This document shows, piece after piece, positions 26,436-35,250 of a DNA stretch of 64,000 nt. A program made the translations under genes and the position numbers. Source of the DNA: an uncultured Clostridia bacterium (lineage in GTDB: Bacteria; Bacillota; Clostridia; Oscillospirales; CAG-272); contig CALXUY010000049.1 in NCBI GenBank assembly GCA_944391805.1, forward strand, positions 1-64,000, read 5' to 3'. Below the pieces are notes generated by a model. The model saw only the letters and a list, made by a program, of their open reading frames with translations, did not search any database and was not told where the DNA came from. The stretch's first letter is position 1, and every line of letters starts with the position of its first letter.

Positions 26436-26714
26436 ATGGAGAAGAAAGCGAGAAAAATTCCCATGCGGCAGTGCATGGGGTGCAACGAACACAAACCGAA
26501 GGCAGAGCTGCTGCGGGTGGTCCGGAGTCCGGACGGGGCGGTTTCGCTCGACTTCACCGGAAAAAAATCCGGGAGAGGCGCGTACATCTGCCGGGAGGTC
26601 AAGTGCCTGCAGCGCGCACGCAAAAGCCGCCGTCTGGAGCGGGTTCTGGAGTGCAGCATTCCGGACGAGGTATACGACGCAATGGAACAGGAGCTGAACG
26701 ACTGTGCCGGATGA
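26436..26714 (+). CDS. rnpM: RNase P modulator RnpM (YlxR)
   Basis: A 92-residue protein of the YlxR/DUF448 family. It shows the motif RQCMGCNEHKPKAELLRVV (residues 11-29) and SGRGAYICRE, the conserved RNA-binding face. In Bacillus the family member RnpM binds RNase P RNA and modulates its activity. The start is set at ATG 26436; a TTG at 26427 is possible, and neither has a strong ribosome site, which suggests coupling to nusA. It overlaps the next gene if that starts at GTG 26704. Confidence 0.92.
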   Translation: MEKKARKIPMRQCMGCNEHKPKAELLRVVRSPDGAVSLDFTGKKSGRGAYICREVKCLQRARKSRRLERVLECSIPDEVYDAMEQELNDCAG

Positions 26715-27042
26715 GCGGGGAGCCGAGCGGACAATGAAGGCGCTCGGGCTGTGCGCCAAGGCCGGACGACTGATCTGCGGCACGGCGTTGATCTGCGAGG
26801 CGCTCCGGGGACGGCACAAGCCGCTGCTGGTGCTGGAGGCGGCCGACAATTCGGAAAACACCGCCAAGCGCCTGCGGGACCGCTGCAATTTTTACGGGGT
26901 TCCCTTGGTCCGCCTGAGGGTGAGCGGGGAGCTGCTGGCCGGGGCGGTCGGCAGAACCGGCAGAGTGGCGGCCGCCGCCGTGACCGATGCGCAGCTTTGC
27001 CGGTTGGTGCAGGGTACATTGGAACAGGAACACAATTTGTGA
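26704..27042 (+). CDS. L7Ae/YlxQ-family RNA-binding protein
   Basis: Up to 112 residues of the L7Ae/L30e fold, as in YlxQ of the nusA-infB operon, which binds kink-turn RNA. Visible family features are [22 protein letters not shown] near the start (here quoted as [11 protein letters not shown]) and [13 protein letters not shown]. It may start at GTG 26704, overlapping rnpM, or at ATG 26734. Position between rnpM and infB is conserved in Firmicutes. Confidence 0.88.
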   Translation: MPDERGAERTMKALGLCAKAGRLICGTALICEALRGRHKPLLVLEAADNSENTAKRLRDRCNFYGVPLVRLRVSGELLAGAVGRTGRVAAAAVTDAQLCRLVQGTLEQEHNL

Positions 27043-27085
27043 TGACCGGGGAGTCTGCGGCTCCCGCGGAAAATCAGGAGGGTAT

Positions 27086-30000
27086 ATGGCTGACAGCAAA
27101 ACACAATTCAAACTCAACAAACTTGCAAAGGATCTGGGGCTGAAAAGCAAGGATCTGACCGATATTCTGGCCAGGCACGGCAGAGAGGCCACGGTCCAGA
27201 AAACACTGGAGCCGGTGGAATTCGACATTCTGTTCGATTCGCTGACCCGCGATCACCAGATCGACGATATCGAGGCCTATCTGAAAGGGGAAACCTGTAT
27301 TCCCTCCAAAAAGAAGCCCGCCAAGGCAAAGGAGGCGGCCTCCAAAACAGAGAAATCCGCCAAGGAGGCAGCTCCGGCCGAGACCGCCGCAGAGCCGCCC
27401 CGCGCACAGGAGGCGGCAAAGGCTGCGGAGCCTGCCAAGGCTGCCGGGCAGCCCGGAGCATCAGCATCCCCCGCGCCAAAGGCCGGAGCCGGCGCAGGCA
27501 CAGGCAACGCGAACAAGACCGCTGCGGTCAAGCCGGAGGGGAAGGCCGAAGGAAAAGCAGACGGCAGGGAGGCAAGTAAGCCCGAGGCCGCAAAGGCGAA
27601 GCAGGAAAAGCCTGCATCGCCTGCAAAGCCGTCGGCACAGCCGGTCAGGAGCGATGCACCCAAGGCGCCGGCACGCGCCGCCGAGACAGCCAAGCCCGCA
27701 GAAAAGGGAGAAGCCGCCAGAGCAGGCGCACCTGCCAATCAGCCCGCAGGGAAGCCCGAAGCGCGTCCGGCCGCTCCCTCCGAGCCTGCCGCACGCACGG
27801 CTCAGGAGAACAGAAGCAGTGTTGGAACCCGTCCGCAGAACGGTGTTCCGCAGAATCATAAACCCGCGGCCGGCGCCGGCGCGGGAACACGCCAGCCCGG
27901 CCAAGCCCATCCGCAGAGCGGAGCCGCCCGCCCCGGTACTGCCGGCAGTCAGCCAGGGGGCTATCCGTCCCGTCCGCAGGCAGGAGCCGCGATGCGTCAG
28001 CCGGGGAGCGGCGCTCCGGGGGCCGGAGCGCGTCCGTCGGCCGGTGCAGCCGCAGCAGGTTCGGGTGCTTACGGCTCCCGCGCGTCCGGCGGCGCGCAGG
28101 GACAGGGGGGCTTTGGGAACCGTCCGCAGAACGGCTCCCGCACCGGTGGTCCCGGCTTTGGAGGCGGCCGCCAGCAGGGCGGCAGTCAGAGCCGTTCCGG
28201 TCAGAACCGGGGCGGACAGCGCTTTGACCGCGATAAGGGGGACTACATTCCGAGTGCCCCGCGCGAAACCTTCAAGGCGCAGCCGATCGTGCGCGGCGCC
28301 AGCACAAACGTCAACCCGGACGGCACACTCAAGGGGCCGCGCGTGGTGGATACCAAGGGCTCCGGCGCAGTCGATCTTTCCAAATATGACGAGCGCCTCG
28401 AGAGCTTTACCTCCGACCGCGTGAACAACCTGCGCGGCGGAAACCAGCGGCTCAAAAAGCCGGCGGGGCAGCAGAGCGGCGGCAGAGGGCAGGCCGGAAG
28501 AGGCGGCAAAAAGGGCCGTCAGTCCGGGGCCATGCAGGCGCCTGTGGTCAAGCGCCCCACCAGCGTGGAGCTTCCCGATGAAATTTCGGTCGGCCAGTTG
28601 GCTTCCCGCCTCAAGGTGACTGCCGCGGAGGTGGTCAAAAAGCTGATTACCATGGGCATGATGGTCACGGTCAATCAGATCATCGAATATGACTATGCTG
28701 CGCTGGTGGCCGAGGAGTTCGGCGTGACCCCGTCGCATGAGGTGGTGGTGAGCATTGAGGACCGCCTGTTTGACGAGGCCGAGGATACCGCCGAGCAGTT
28801 GGTGGAACGGGCGCCGGTCGTCTGCGTAATGGGGCACGTCGACCACGGCAAAACCTCGATTCTGGACGCCATCCGCCATACCAATGTCACCGCGGGCGAG
28901 GCCGGCGGCATCACCCAGCACATTGGCGCATACCGCGTCAAGGTCAAGGGACGGGACATTACCTTCCTCGACACGCCGGGCCACGAGGCCTTTACCGCCA
29001 TGCGCGCGAGAGGCGCGATGGCGACCGACATCGCCATTCTGGTGGTGGCGGCCGATGACGGTGTGATGCCCCAGACGGTTGAGGCCATCAACCATGCAAA
29101 GGCGGCAGGAATTGACATTGTGGTTGCCATCAACAAAATGGATAAGCCGGGCGCAAACCCCGACAATATCAAGCAGGAGCTGACCAAATACGATCTGGTG
29201 CCCGAGGAGTGGGGCGGAGATGTGATCTGCGTTCCGGTTTCGGCACTGAACGGAGAGGGAATCGACGATCTGCTCGAGAGCGTGCTGCTGGTGGCGGATA
29301 TGAAGGAGCTGAAGGCCAACCCGAACCGCCGCGCCAAGGGAATTGTCATCGAGGCAAAGCTGGATAAGGGACGCGGGCCGGTTGCCACCGTTCTGGTGCA
29401 GAACGGAACGCTGCACAACGGCGACATCATCATCGCGGGAGCCGCAGTGGGACATGTGCGCTCAATGACCGACGATCAGGGCAGGCGCCTGAAGGATGCC
29501 GGCCCCTCGGTGCCGGTGGAAATTACGGGGCTTGCCGAGGTTCCCTCCACGGGAGATGAATTCCAGGCGGTTGAGGACGAGAGAATGGCCAGAACACTGG
29601 CCGATCAGCGCCGGGATAAGGCAAAGGAGGAAAACTTCCGCGCCAACGCCAGAGCCAGCCTCAACGATCTGTTCGCTCAGATTTCGGACGGGGTCAAGAA
29701 CCTCAATATCATTGTCAAGGCCGATGTCGGCGGATCGGTGGAGGCAGTCAAGCAGTCGCTCGAGAAGCTCTCGAACGATGAGGTCAAGGTGCGCATCATC
29801 CATGCGGCAGCCGGCGGCATCACCGAGGGAGACGTCACCTTTGCGGCGGCTTCGGACGCCATCATCGTCGGCTTCAACGTGCGCCCGGATAAGGCGGCGC
29901 TGGATTCGGCCGAGCGGCAGAATGTGGAAATCCGCACCTACCGCGTCATTTACGAGTGCATTGAGGAGATTCAGGCGGCCATGAAGGGAATGCTGGCTCC

Positions 30001-30304
30001 CAAGTTCCGGGAGGACCTGCTGGGACACGCCGAGGTGCGCCAGACCATTCATGTGCCCAATGTGGGAACCATCGCGGGCTGCTACGTGCAGGACGGCAAA
30101 ATCACACGGCAGTCCCAGATCCGCGTGCTGCGTGACAGTGTGGTCATCTTTGAGGATCGCATTTCCTCGCTGCGGCGCTTTAAGGACGATGTCAGAGAGG
30201 TCAACAGCGGCTATGAGTGCGGCGTGGGACTGGAAAAGTTCAACGACATCAAGGTCGGCGACGTGCTCGAGGCCTTTGTAATGGAGCAGATTCAGCCGGA
30301 ATGA
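27086..30304 (+). CDS. infB: Translation initiation factor IF-2
   Basis: GTPase of 1072 residues that places initiator tRNA on the ribosome. A short IF2_N module occupies residues 1-50. A long, probably disordered region follows to about residue 490: first Ala/Lys/Glu/Pro-rich, then Gly/Arg/Gln/Ser-rich. The second IF2_N module ([20 protein letters not shown]) is near residue 505, and the G domain has [17 protein letters not shown] and NKMDKPG. Domains II-IV follow. It is longer than Bacillus IF-2 (about 716) because of the linker. The ATG at 27086 follows CAGGAGGG. rbfA, the usual next gene, is not downstream. Confidence 0.97.
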   Translation: MADSKTQFKLNKLAKDLGLKSKDLTDILARHGREATVQKTLEPVEFDILFDSLTRDHQIDDIEAYLKGETCIPSKKKPAKAKEAASKTEKSAKEAAPAETAAEPPRAQEAAKAAEPAKAAGQPGASASPAPKAGAGAGTGNANKTAAVKPEGKAEGKADGREASKPEAAKAKQEKPASPAKPSAQPVRSDAPKAPARAAETAKPAEKGEAARAGAPANQPAGKPEARPAAPSEPAARTAQENRSSVGTRPQNGVPQNHKPAAGAGAGTRQPGQAHPQSGAARPGTAGSQPGGYPSRPQAGAAMRQPGSGAPGAGARPSAGAAAAGSGAYGSRASGGAQGQGGFGNRPQNGSRTGGPGFGGGRQQGGSQSRSGQNRGGQRFDRDKGDYIPSAPRETFKAQPIVRGASTNVNPDGTLKGPRVVDTKGSGAVDLSKYDERLESFTSDRVNNLRGGNQRLKKPAGQQSGGRGQAGRGGKKGRQSGAMQAPVVKRPTSVELPDEISVGQLASRLKVTAAEVVKKLITMGMMVTVNQIIEYDYAALVAEEFGVTPSHEVVVSIEDRLFDEAEDTAEQLVERAPVVCVMGHVDHGKTSILDAIRHTNVTAGEAGGITQHIGAYRVKVKGRDITFLDTPGHEAFTAMRARGAMATDIAILVVAADDGVMPQTVEAINHAKAAGIDIVVAINKMDKPGANPDNIKQELTKYDLVPEEWGGDVICVPVSALNGEGIDDLLESVLLVADMKELKANPNRRAKGIVIEAKLDKGRGPVATVLVQNGTLHNGDIIIAGAAVGHVRSMTDDQGRRLKDAGPSVPVEITGLAEVPSTGDEFQAVEDERMARTLADQRRDKAKEENFRANARASLNDLFAQISDGVKNLNIIVKADVGGSVEAVKQSLEKLSNDEVKVRIIHAAAGGITEGDVTFAAASDAIIVGFNVRPDKAALDSAERQNVEIRTYRVIYECIEEIQAAMKGMLAPKFREDLLGHAEVRQTIHVPNVGTIAGCYVQDGKITRQSQIRVLRDSVVIFEDRISSLRRFKDDVREVNSGYECGVGLEKFNDIKVGDVLEAFVMEQIQPE

Positions 30305-30374
30305 CCCTCCGGCCGGGAGAGGGCGCGGCGTGCCCGCGCCTCCCCCAGGGACGAAAACCGAAAGGACTGATATC

Positions 30375-30821
30375 ATGCATCATGAAAAATCCTGCGGTGC
30401 CCTTGTTCTGCGCAGGAGTGCGGAGGACGGGAAGCCGTATATTCTGATGATCCGCCACAAGCACGGCGGGCATCGCTCCTTTCCGAAGGGACATATGGAG
30501 AAGGGAGAAACCGAATATATGACCGCGATCCGGGAGGTGTTTGAGGAAACCTCGGTGCAGATCCGCGTGTTTTCGGATTTTCGCAGAACGGTACACTACA
30601 GTCCCATGCCGGGTGTACACAAGGAGGTTGTTTATTTTCTGACCGAAACCACACAGGAGAATATTTCTCCGCGTGAGGGAGAAATCGCGCAGGTGGAATG
30701 GGTGCCGCTGGAGCAGGCCGAGTCCGTGCTGACACATGAGAACGACAAAACGGTTCTGCGCGCTGCCATCCGCAAGCTGCGCAAGAGCGGATTTTTGCCC
30801 CCAACCGGAACAGATCGCTGA
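30375..30821 (+). CDS. Nudix hydrolase
   Basis: A 148-residue Nudix protein. The Nudix box is seen as GHMEKGETEYMTAIREVFEE plus TSV (residues about 39-61), fitting Gx5Ex7REUxEExGU except that the last Gly is Ser. The catalytic Glu residues are kept. The opening MHHEKSCGALVLRR and the segment HGGHRSFPKGHMEKGE resemble diadenosine polyphosphate hydrolases, but the substrate is not proved. It lies 70 bases after infB, where rbfA is often found, and upstream of the SpoVM-like gene. Confidence 0.88.
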   Translation: MHHEKSCGALVLRRSAEDGKPYILMIRHKHGGHRSFPKGHMEKGETEYMTAIREVFEETSVQIRVFSDFRRTVHYSPMPGVHKEVVYFLTETTQENISPREGEIAQVEWVPLEQAESVLTHENDKTVLRAAIRKLRKSGFLPPTGTDR

Positions 30822-30880
30822 CCGGCTGCATATGATGTAGCAGGGGAATGCAAATCTTCTGACACGGGAGGGAAGGTCCG

Positions 30881-30976
30881 ATGAAAATGATCGTATGGAA
30901 GGCGCCTGCGTTTTTGTCTCCGATTCTGCGAAAGCTCTTTTCGGGCAATCGCAGAAAAAAGCAAACCAAAACATAA
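30881..30976 (+). CDS. spoVM: SpoVM-like spore morphogenesis peptide
   Basis: A 31-residue frame, MKMIVWKAPAFLSPILRKLF followed by SGNRRKKQTKT, behind GGGAGGGAAGG. Aligned without gaps to Bacillus SpoVM (26 residues) it shares Met1, Lys2, Lys7, Pro9, Phe11, Leu12, Ile15, Arg17 and Arg24. Pro9 is the residue known to be essential for SpoVM to recognise membrane curvature on the forespore and anchor the SpoIVA coat basement layer. The amphipathic helix and basic tail fit. The tail is about five residues longer. Regulation by sigma-E is known in Bacillus; I could not see a clear sigma-E site here. The gene is short enough to be missed by normal annotation. Confidence 0.82.
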   Translation: MKMIVWKAPAFLSPILRKLFSGNRRKKQTKT

Positions 30977-31024
30977 CCAATCCCAAATCAACATAAACAT
31001 ACACAAAAGAAAGGAAGTTGCAAC

Positions 31025-31267
31025 ATGAAGTACAGAATTCGCCTGGACACCATGTCGGATGTCAACAAGTTTGTCAAGATCGCCACCAAGTACCCCGGAA
31101 AGATTATGCTCAGCGACGGTGAGAATTTCACGGTCAGCGGCAAATCCCTGCTTGGCGCCATGTATACCATGGAGTGGGATCAGGTTTTCTGCGAGTCGGA
31201 AACCGAAATCTACCGTCTGATCAAGGACTTTATCGTTGACGAGTCCGACCCCAATATCGAGGAGTAA
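31025..31267 (+). CDS. HPr-like protein lacking the active-site histidine
   Basis: An 80-residue protein with the HPr fold pattern: FVKIATKYPGKIMLSDGE, VSGKSLLGAMYTMEWDQ and a final helix. The phosphorylatable His15 region of true HPr (HxRPA) is replaced by LDTMSDVNKF, so it cannot act in the PTS in the usual way. The Ser46 region is approximately GKSLLG. Similar His-less HPr-like proteins occur in Clostridia with no known role. It follows the SpoVM-like gene by 48 bases and ends at a strong bidirectional terminator. Confidence 0.78.
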   Translation: MKYRIRLDTMSDVNKFVKIATKYPGKIMLSDGENFTVSGKSLLGAMYTMEWDQVFCESETEIYRLIKDFIVDESDPNIEE

Positions 31268-31281
31268 AAAATTCGATGAAA

Positions 31282-31320
31282 GCGCCCGGCAGCCGTTTTG
31301 CGGCTGCCGGGCGCTTATTC
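31282..31320 (+). terminator. Bidirectional terminator
   Basis: A perfect 14-bp stem GCGCCCGGCAGCCG/CGGCTGCCGGGCGC with loop TTTTG. The plus exit is TTATTC; the minus exit is TTTCATCGAATTTTTT. It separates the HPr-like gene from the convergent MATE gene. Confidence 0.85.
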
Positions 31321-31369
31321 GCTTCTTTGATCAGATGAGAGATGGACAGTATGTGCTTTTGAGCGGCAG

Positions 31370-32842
31370 TCAGGTTTGCCGATGCTCCTTGATCAGGCCG
31401 GCTGCCGGGCGCAGTGCGTTCTGGTCCCCGGGCAGAGCTGCGGCATCCGAGAGACCGCAGCCGGCAAGGCTGTCAGCCGTTCCGGCACTGTGCTTTCGGA
31501 TGAACAGGCAGAACAGCGTGATTGCGGCAAGGCAGCAGAGGACGTCGGCAATCGGGGTGGCACACACAATCCCGTAAATCGGGAAGACGGCATTCAGCGC
31601 AAACATCAGCGGAATGTCCAGCAGTCCCTTCCGCAGCAGCGCGAGAATGAGGGATTTGAAGCTCTGTCCGGTCGCTTGGAAAAAGGAGATCACCATATAC
31701 GCGCAGGCCGAAAAGGGAGCGCCGACGCACAGAATCCGCAGGAAGGTCTCTCCATAGTCATGCGAGGCCGAACCGCTCTGAATGAACAGCCCGATCAGCT
31801 CTTTGCTGAACAACAGGCAAGCCGCCATGCAGACACAGGAAACGGCAACCGACATCCCGGCAGAGAGATAAACGGTGTGACGCATACGTTTTTTGTTTCC
31901 GGCGGCATAATTGTAGCCGATGAGCGGCAGCACGCCCTGGGCCATGCCTCTGACAATGCAGTGCGCCAGCATATTCACCTTTTTGGCAACTCCGATGCCG
32001 GCCTGCATGGCGGTTCCGGCGGCTGACATCAGGTTGTCGAGCACCGTATAGGAGATGTTTTCACACAGCGTCATCAGGCAGGCGGGAATGCCGGTCAGAA
32101 TGACGTCCCGTGGGATGCGCGCGCGGAACATCTCTTTGCCGGGACGCAGACGGATCACCAGTTGCCCACGGCTGCGCAGAAGAATGACCCCGAAGTACCC
32201 CAGCGCGCACACGTTGGAAAGCATGGTGGCAATGGCGGCGCCGAGCACCTCCTGCCCGGACGGGAGAATGACAAACATGAACAGAGGATCCAGCGCGATG
32301 TTCAACAGCCCGCCGACCGCAATGCCAATGCTGGCCTGCATCGAGCGCCCTTCCGCCCGAACCAGATGCGAGAGCAGGGTGTTCAGTGAAGTCGCGGCCC
32401 CGCCGATTACCACGGTGACCATCATATAGGCACATGCGCTCCGGTGAACCTCCGGGTTGGCGCCGCCCAGCAGATTGACAAAGGGATCCAGCAGTAGCCA
32501 GGCGCCAATCGAATATACCAGAGTTACCGCAAGACATCCCCAAAAGGCAAAGCCGGAGGCCAGACGTGCCCGTTTGCGGTCCTGCTGCCCCATCGCGCGG
32601 GAGATAACGCTGGCACCTCCGATACCGAACAGATTGGAGATCGCCGATAAAAACATAAACGCCGGCATACAAACCGTTACGGCGGCAATCATGGCGTCGC
32701 TGCCGGTCAGCCCCACAAAAAAGGTATCGGCCATATTGTATACGACCAAAATGATCTGTCCGATGACAGAGGGAAACGCCAGACGGACGATGGCGTTGAA
32801 TACAGGGCTGTTTTCAAACAGCTCCTTTTCATTGGTTTTCAT
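31370..32842 (-). CDS. MATE-family efflux transporter
   Basis: A 490-residue protein with about 12 membrane segments. The opening PVFNAIVRLAFPSVIGQII and VYNMADTFFVGL are typical of Na+- or H+-coupled MATE drug or metabolite exporters. The ATG at 32842 has GGAGG eleven bases upstream inside the end of the LysR gene, with which it overlaps by 14 bases. It is therefore the last gene of a minus-strand unit with the LysR regulator, which probably controls it. Confidence 0.92.
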   Translation of the reverse strand: MKTNEKELFENSPVFNAIVRLAFPSVIGQIILVVYNMADTFFVGLTGSDAMIAAVTVCMPAFMFLSAISNLFGIGGASVISRAMGQQDRKRARLASGFAFWGCLAVTLVYSIGAWLLLDPFVNLLGGANPEVHRSACAYMMVTVVIGGAATSLNTLLSHLVRAEGRSMQASIGIAVGGLLNIALDPLFMFVILPSGQEVLGAAIATMLSNVCALGYFGVILLRSRGQLVIRLRPGKEMFRARIPRDVILTGIPACLMTLCENISYTVLDNLMSAAGTAMQAGIGVAKKVNMLAHCIVRGMAQGVLPLIGYNYAAGNKKRMRHTVYLSAGMSVAVSCVCMAACLLFSKELIGLFIQSGSASHDYGETFLRILCVGAPFSACAYMVISFFQATGQSFKSLILALLRKGLLDIPLMFALNAVFPIYGIVCATPIADVLCCLAAITLFCLFIRKHSAGTADSLAGCGLSDAAALPGDQNALRPAAGLIKEHRQT

Positions 32843-33803
32843 GTGTATGTAATCCTCCATGTTCTGTTTCTTTGATTTCTGCCTGACCTTCCGGTGATTC
32901 CCGCATGATTTCCGCATAGCACTGCTGAATGTCCCGGAGTAGAGTCTCCTGATGGAAATCCTTGCGGTAAAGCAGTTGAATTTTGCGCACCATGTTCATC
33001 CCATCCAGCGGCACAGTGCAGATTTTGCCCGCCGCGGCCGCTTTCCTGCAGGCCTTGCTGGAGAGCACCGATAGCCCGTAACGGCTTGCCACCAGCTTTT
33101 GAATGGTGGCAATGCTGTCAACCTCCATCATCACGTGGAATTGCTCCATTGACAGCCCGGCGCTTTTCAGCTTTGCTTCAAGCAGGCAGCGTGTGCCGGA
33201 GCCGGGCGGCTTGAGAATCAAAGGCTCCTTCTGCAATTCCTTCACGGTGATCATGCCTTTTTTCGCGTAGCTGCTGTCCGGAGGGACCGCTACGGTCAGA
33301 AAATCGGTATCCAGCAGAATGCTGTTGCAGTCCTCACAGGGGCAATCCCCTTCCGCCACCGCCAGATCAATGGCAAGGCTTTTGAGCATGGTGCAAAGTT
33401 CGGCTGCCGGTCCGGTATTCACCGTGATCTGGAGGGCGGGGGAGCGCTCGGCATATCTCGTCAGAACCGTGGAGAGCGCAAAGCTCTCGGCGCTGGGGGT
33501 AACGCCCACAACCAGGTGCCGGAGCCGTTGACGGGAGCGGTCAATTTCTTCCTCCATGCGCCGGCACAGCGACTGAATCTGCTTGATATATTTGATGACG
33601 GTTTCACATTCCGGCGTGGGAACCAGCCTTCTGTCGCCTTTGCGGAACAGCGTGATATTCAGCTCCCGTTCAATGGAATGAATCTGCTGTGCCACTGCGG
33701 AGGGGGTTAATGCAAGACATGTGCCCGCGGCGGAAAAGCTCCCCAGCCGGTAAACCTCGGGCAGGGAAAGGTATCGTTGATCATATCGGATGCGTTCTGT
33801 CAT
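32829..33803 (-). CDS. LysR-family transcription regulator (next to MATE)
   Basis: A 324-residue LysR protein. The winged helix-turn-helix lies in residues 10-70 (FSAAGTCLALTPSAVAQQIH), followed by a type 2 periplasmic-binding-protein-like effector domain. It is a clear paralogue of the divergent LysR at 34189 (shared AxGVTxxAES, LLDTDxLxxAV, SGTRxLxxA patterns). It overlaps MATE downstream and a small frame upstream (ATGA). It probably senses a small molecule that the MATE pump exports. Confidence 0.93.
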   Translation of the reverse strand: MTERIRYDQRYLSLPEVYRLGSFSAAGTCLALTPSAVAQQIHSIERELNITLFRKGDRRLVPTPECETVIKYIKQIQSLCRRMEEEIDRSRQRLRHLVVGVTPSAESFALSTVLTRYAERSPALQITVNTGPAAELCTMLKSLAIDLAVAEGDCPCEDCNSILLDTDFLTVAVPPDSSYAKKGMITVKELQKEPLILKPPGSGTRCLLEAKLKSAGLSMEQFHVMMEVDSIATIQKLVASRYGLSVLSSKACRKAAAAGKICTVPLDGMNMVRKIQLLYRKDFHQETLLRDIQQCYAEIMRESPEGQAEIKETEHGGLHTHENQ

Positions 33804-34072
33804 GGCTTATGCTCCCTCTCTGGCGTGGTCACTCTTTCGTCAGGCGAAGAATCAGCCGAATCGGCGGATGCTTGCGCCTGCTGCATTTGTTCCGGTTCCG
33901 GCGGCGCCTGCTCCCGTTGCGATGGACTTGCTTTGCCCTGTGAGGTGTCTTTTGGGGCGGGAGAGGTGGGGGCTGCCGGCATTTCCGTGGCGCGCGGGGT
34001 ATACATCCTCAATGCCGCCTGCATCGGCAGACTGGCGGAATATAGAAAAAATGATTGATGATATTCCGGCAT
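33800..34072 (-). CDS. Small Pro/Gln/Ser-rich protein upstream of lysR
   Basis: A 90-residue frame with a fair start (AAGGGGGAAAACGAG before ATG 34072) and a four-base ATGA overlap with the LysR start. Residues 1-32 are mixed (MPEYHQSFFLYSASLPMQAA), and the rest is low-complexity Pro/Ala/Ser/Gln/Glu. I recognise no family. The overlap suggests coupled translation, perhaps as a leader for the LysR gene, but a second frame in this region (to 34133) means the call is uncertain. Confidence 0.45.
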   Translation of the reverse strand: MPEYHQSFFLYSASLPMQAALRMYTPRATEMPAAPTSPAPKDTSQGKASPSQREQAPPEPEQMQQAQASADSADSSPDERVTTPEREHKP

Positions 34073-34113
34073 TCTCGTTTTCCCCCTTGCTTTTTATCCG
34101 CGAATATAGTATA

Positions 34114-34141
34114 ATTATAATCATCAAGCGCATAATGTCAA
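34114..34141 (-). promoter_or_regulatory. Promoter of the LysR-MATE unit
   Basis: On the minus strand TTGACA (34141-34136) and TATAAT (34119-34114) are 16 bases apart, in the divergent gap before the second LysR gene. Confidence 0.75.
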
Positions 34142-34188
34142 ATTATATTTTGATGTATCCCTATAAAAAAATATAATGAGGTGACGAG

Positions 34189-35088
34189 ATGGTAGATACA
34201 AAGGTGTATACCCTGCTGAAGGTTTATGAGTGCGGCAGCTTTGTTGCGGCGGCCAAACAGTTGTGTATCACGCAGCCGGCGGTCAGCCAGCACATCAAGG
34301 CATTGGAGGATGAGCTGAATGTCCGGCTGTTTGAGCGGAATACCGGCAAGCTGGTGGTCACAAAACAAGGGGAAGAGGTGATACAATGCGCCAAAAAAAT
34401 GGTCGGACTTTATCACAGCCTCCGGCAGGGGTTGAGCGACAGCAAACGGATGCTGACACACCTGACCGTGGGCGTGACACACACGGCGGAGAGCAATCCG
34501 ATTGCCGAGGCGCTTGCTAAATATTGTTCCCAAAATCCCAATATTAATATAAAAATGATTACAAATATTATAAGTAATCTTTATACCATGCTCAAGACCT
34601 ACGAGATCGATCTTGCCATTGTGGAGGGGAGAATTTCCGATCCCAAAATCCGCTATCTGCTGCTGGATACCGATTATCTGGTGCTGGCGGTCTCCCCGGG
34701 GCATCCCTTTGCCAAAAAGAGCATGGTCACGCTGAATGAGCTGAAAAAGGAGCGTATGATCCTTCGCCTGCCGGATTCCGGCACCCGGAACCTGTTTGTC
34801 GCGCATCTGGAGAGCAACAATATGAGCATCAACGATTTCAATGTCATCCTCGAGGTGGACAACATGGCAACCATCAAGGATCTGATCCGGCGGGATTTCG
34901 GCGTGTCCATTCTTGCCAAAAGCGTATGTCTGGATGAGCTGAAAAAGGGGAAAATCGTGGCGCTCCCTGTGGAAAATCTGAGTATGATGCGGGAAATCAA
35001 TATCGCCTATCACGTGGATTTCACGCATTTTGACATTCTGCGCGAGATTGTCAGAAGCTACAATGAAACGCTGCGTTCCTATCGATAA
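34189..35088 (+). CDS. LysR-family transcription regulator (divergent paralogue)
   Basis: A 299-residue LysR regulator. The DNA-binding part is residues 1-62 (FVAAAKQLCITQPAVSQHIK), followed by an effector domain (GVTHTAESNPIAEALAKYC, LPDSGTRNLFVAHLE). It is paralogous to the minus-strand LysR, from which it diverges with a 116-base gap to the small frame. Which genes it controls is not visible; the shared intergenic region suggests cross-regulation of the MATE unit. Start at ATG 34189 after GAGGTGACGAG. Confidence 0.93.
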   Translation: MVDTKVYTLLKVYECGSFVAAAKQLCITQPAVSQHIKALEDELNVRLFERNTGKLVVTKQGEEVIQCAKKMVGLYHSLRQGLSDSKRMLTHLTVGVTHTAESNPIAEALAKYCSQNPNINIKMITNIISNLYTMLKTYEIDLAIVEGRISDPKIRYLLLDTDYLVLAVSPGHPFAKKSMVTLNELKKERMILRLPDSGTRNLFVAHLESNNMSINDFNVILEVDNMATIKDLIRRDFGVSILAKSVCLDELKKGKIVALPVENLSMMREINIAYHVDFTHFDILREIVRSYNETLRSYR

Positions 35089-35180
35089 GAGCGGCAGGCC
35101 GGCGGTGTGTTCCGGCCGGACTGCGAACCGGCATCCGGCAATGAATTTTCAAAATTTGGAACGAAATTTTTCGATACATC

Positions 35181-35209
35181 TTGATTTTTCGGATAAAATA
35201 TATTACAAT
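35181..35209 (+). promoter_or_regulatory. Promoter of pfkA
   Basis: TTGATT at 35181-35186 and TACAAT at 35204-35209 are 17 bases apart. Confidence 0.65.
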
Positions 35210-35250
35210 AGTACTCATCAGATTTTGAAAACAATAGGAAGGCTTTAAAA

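Noticed and set aside
27461-29455. 664-codon minus-strand frame opposite infB
   Set aside because: Shadow of the repetitive linker and G domain of IF-2; no start signal.
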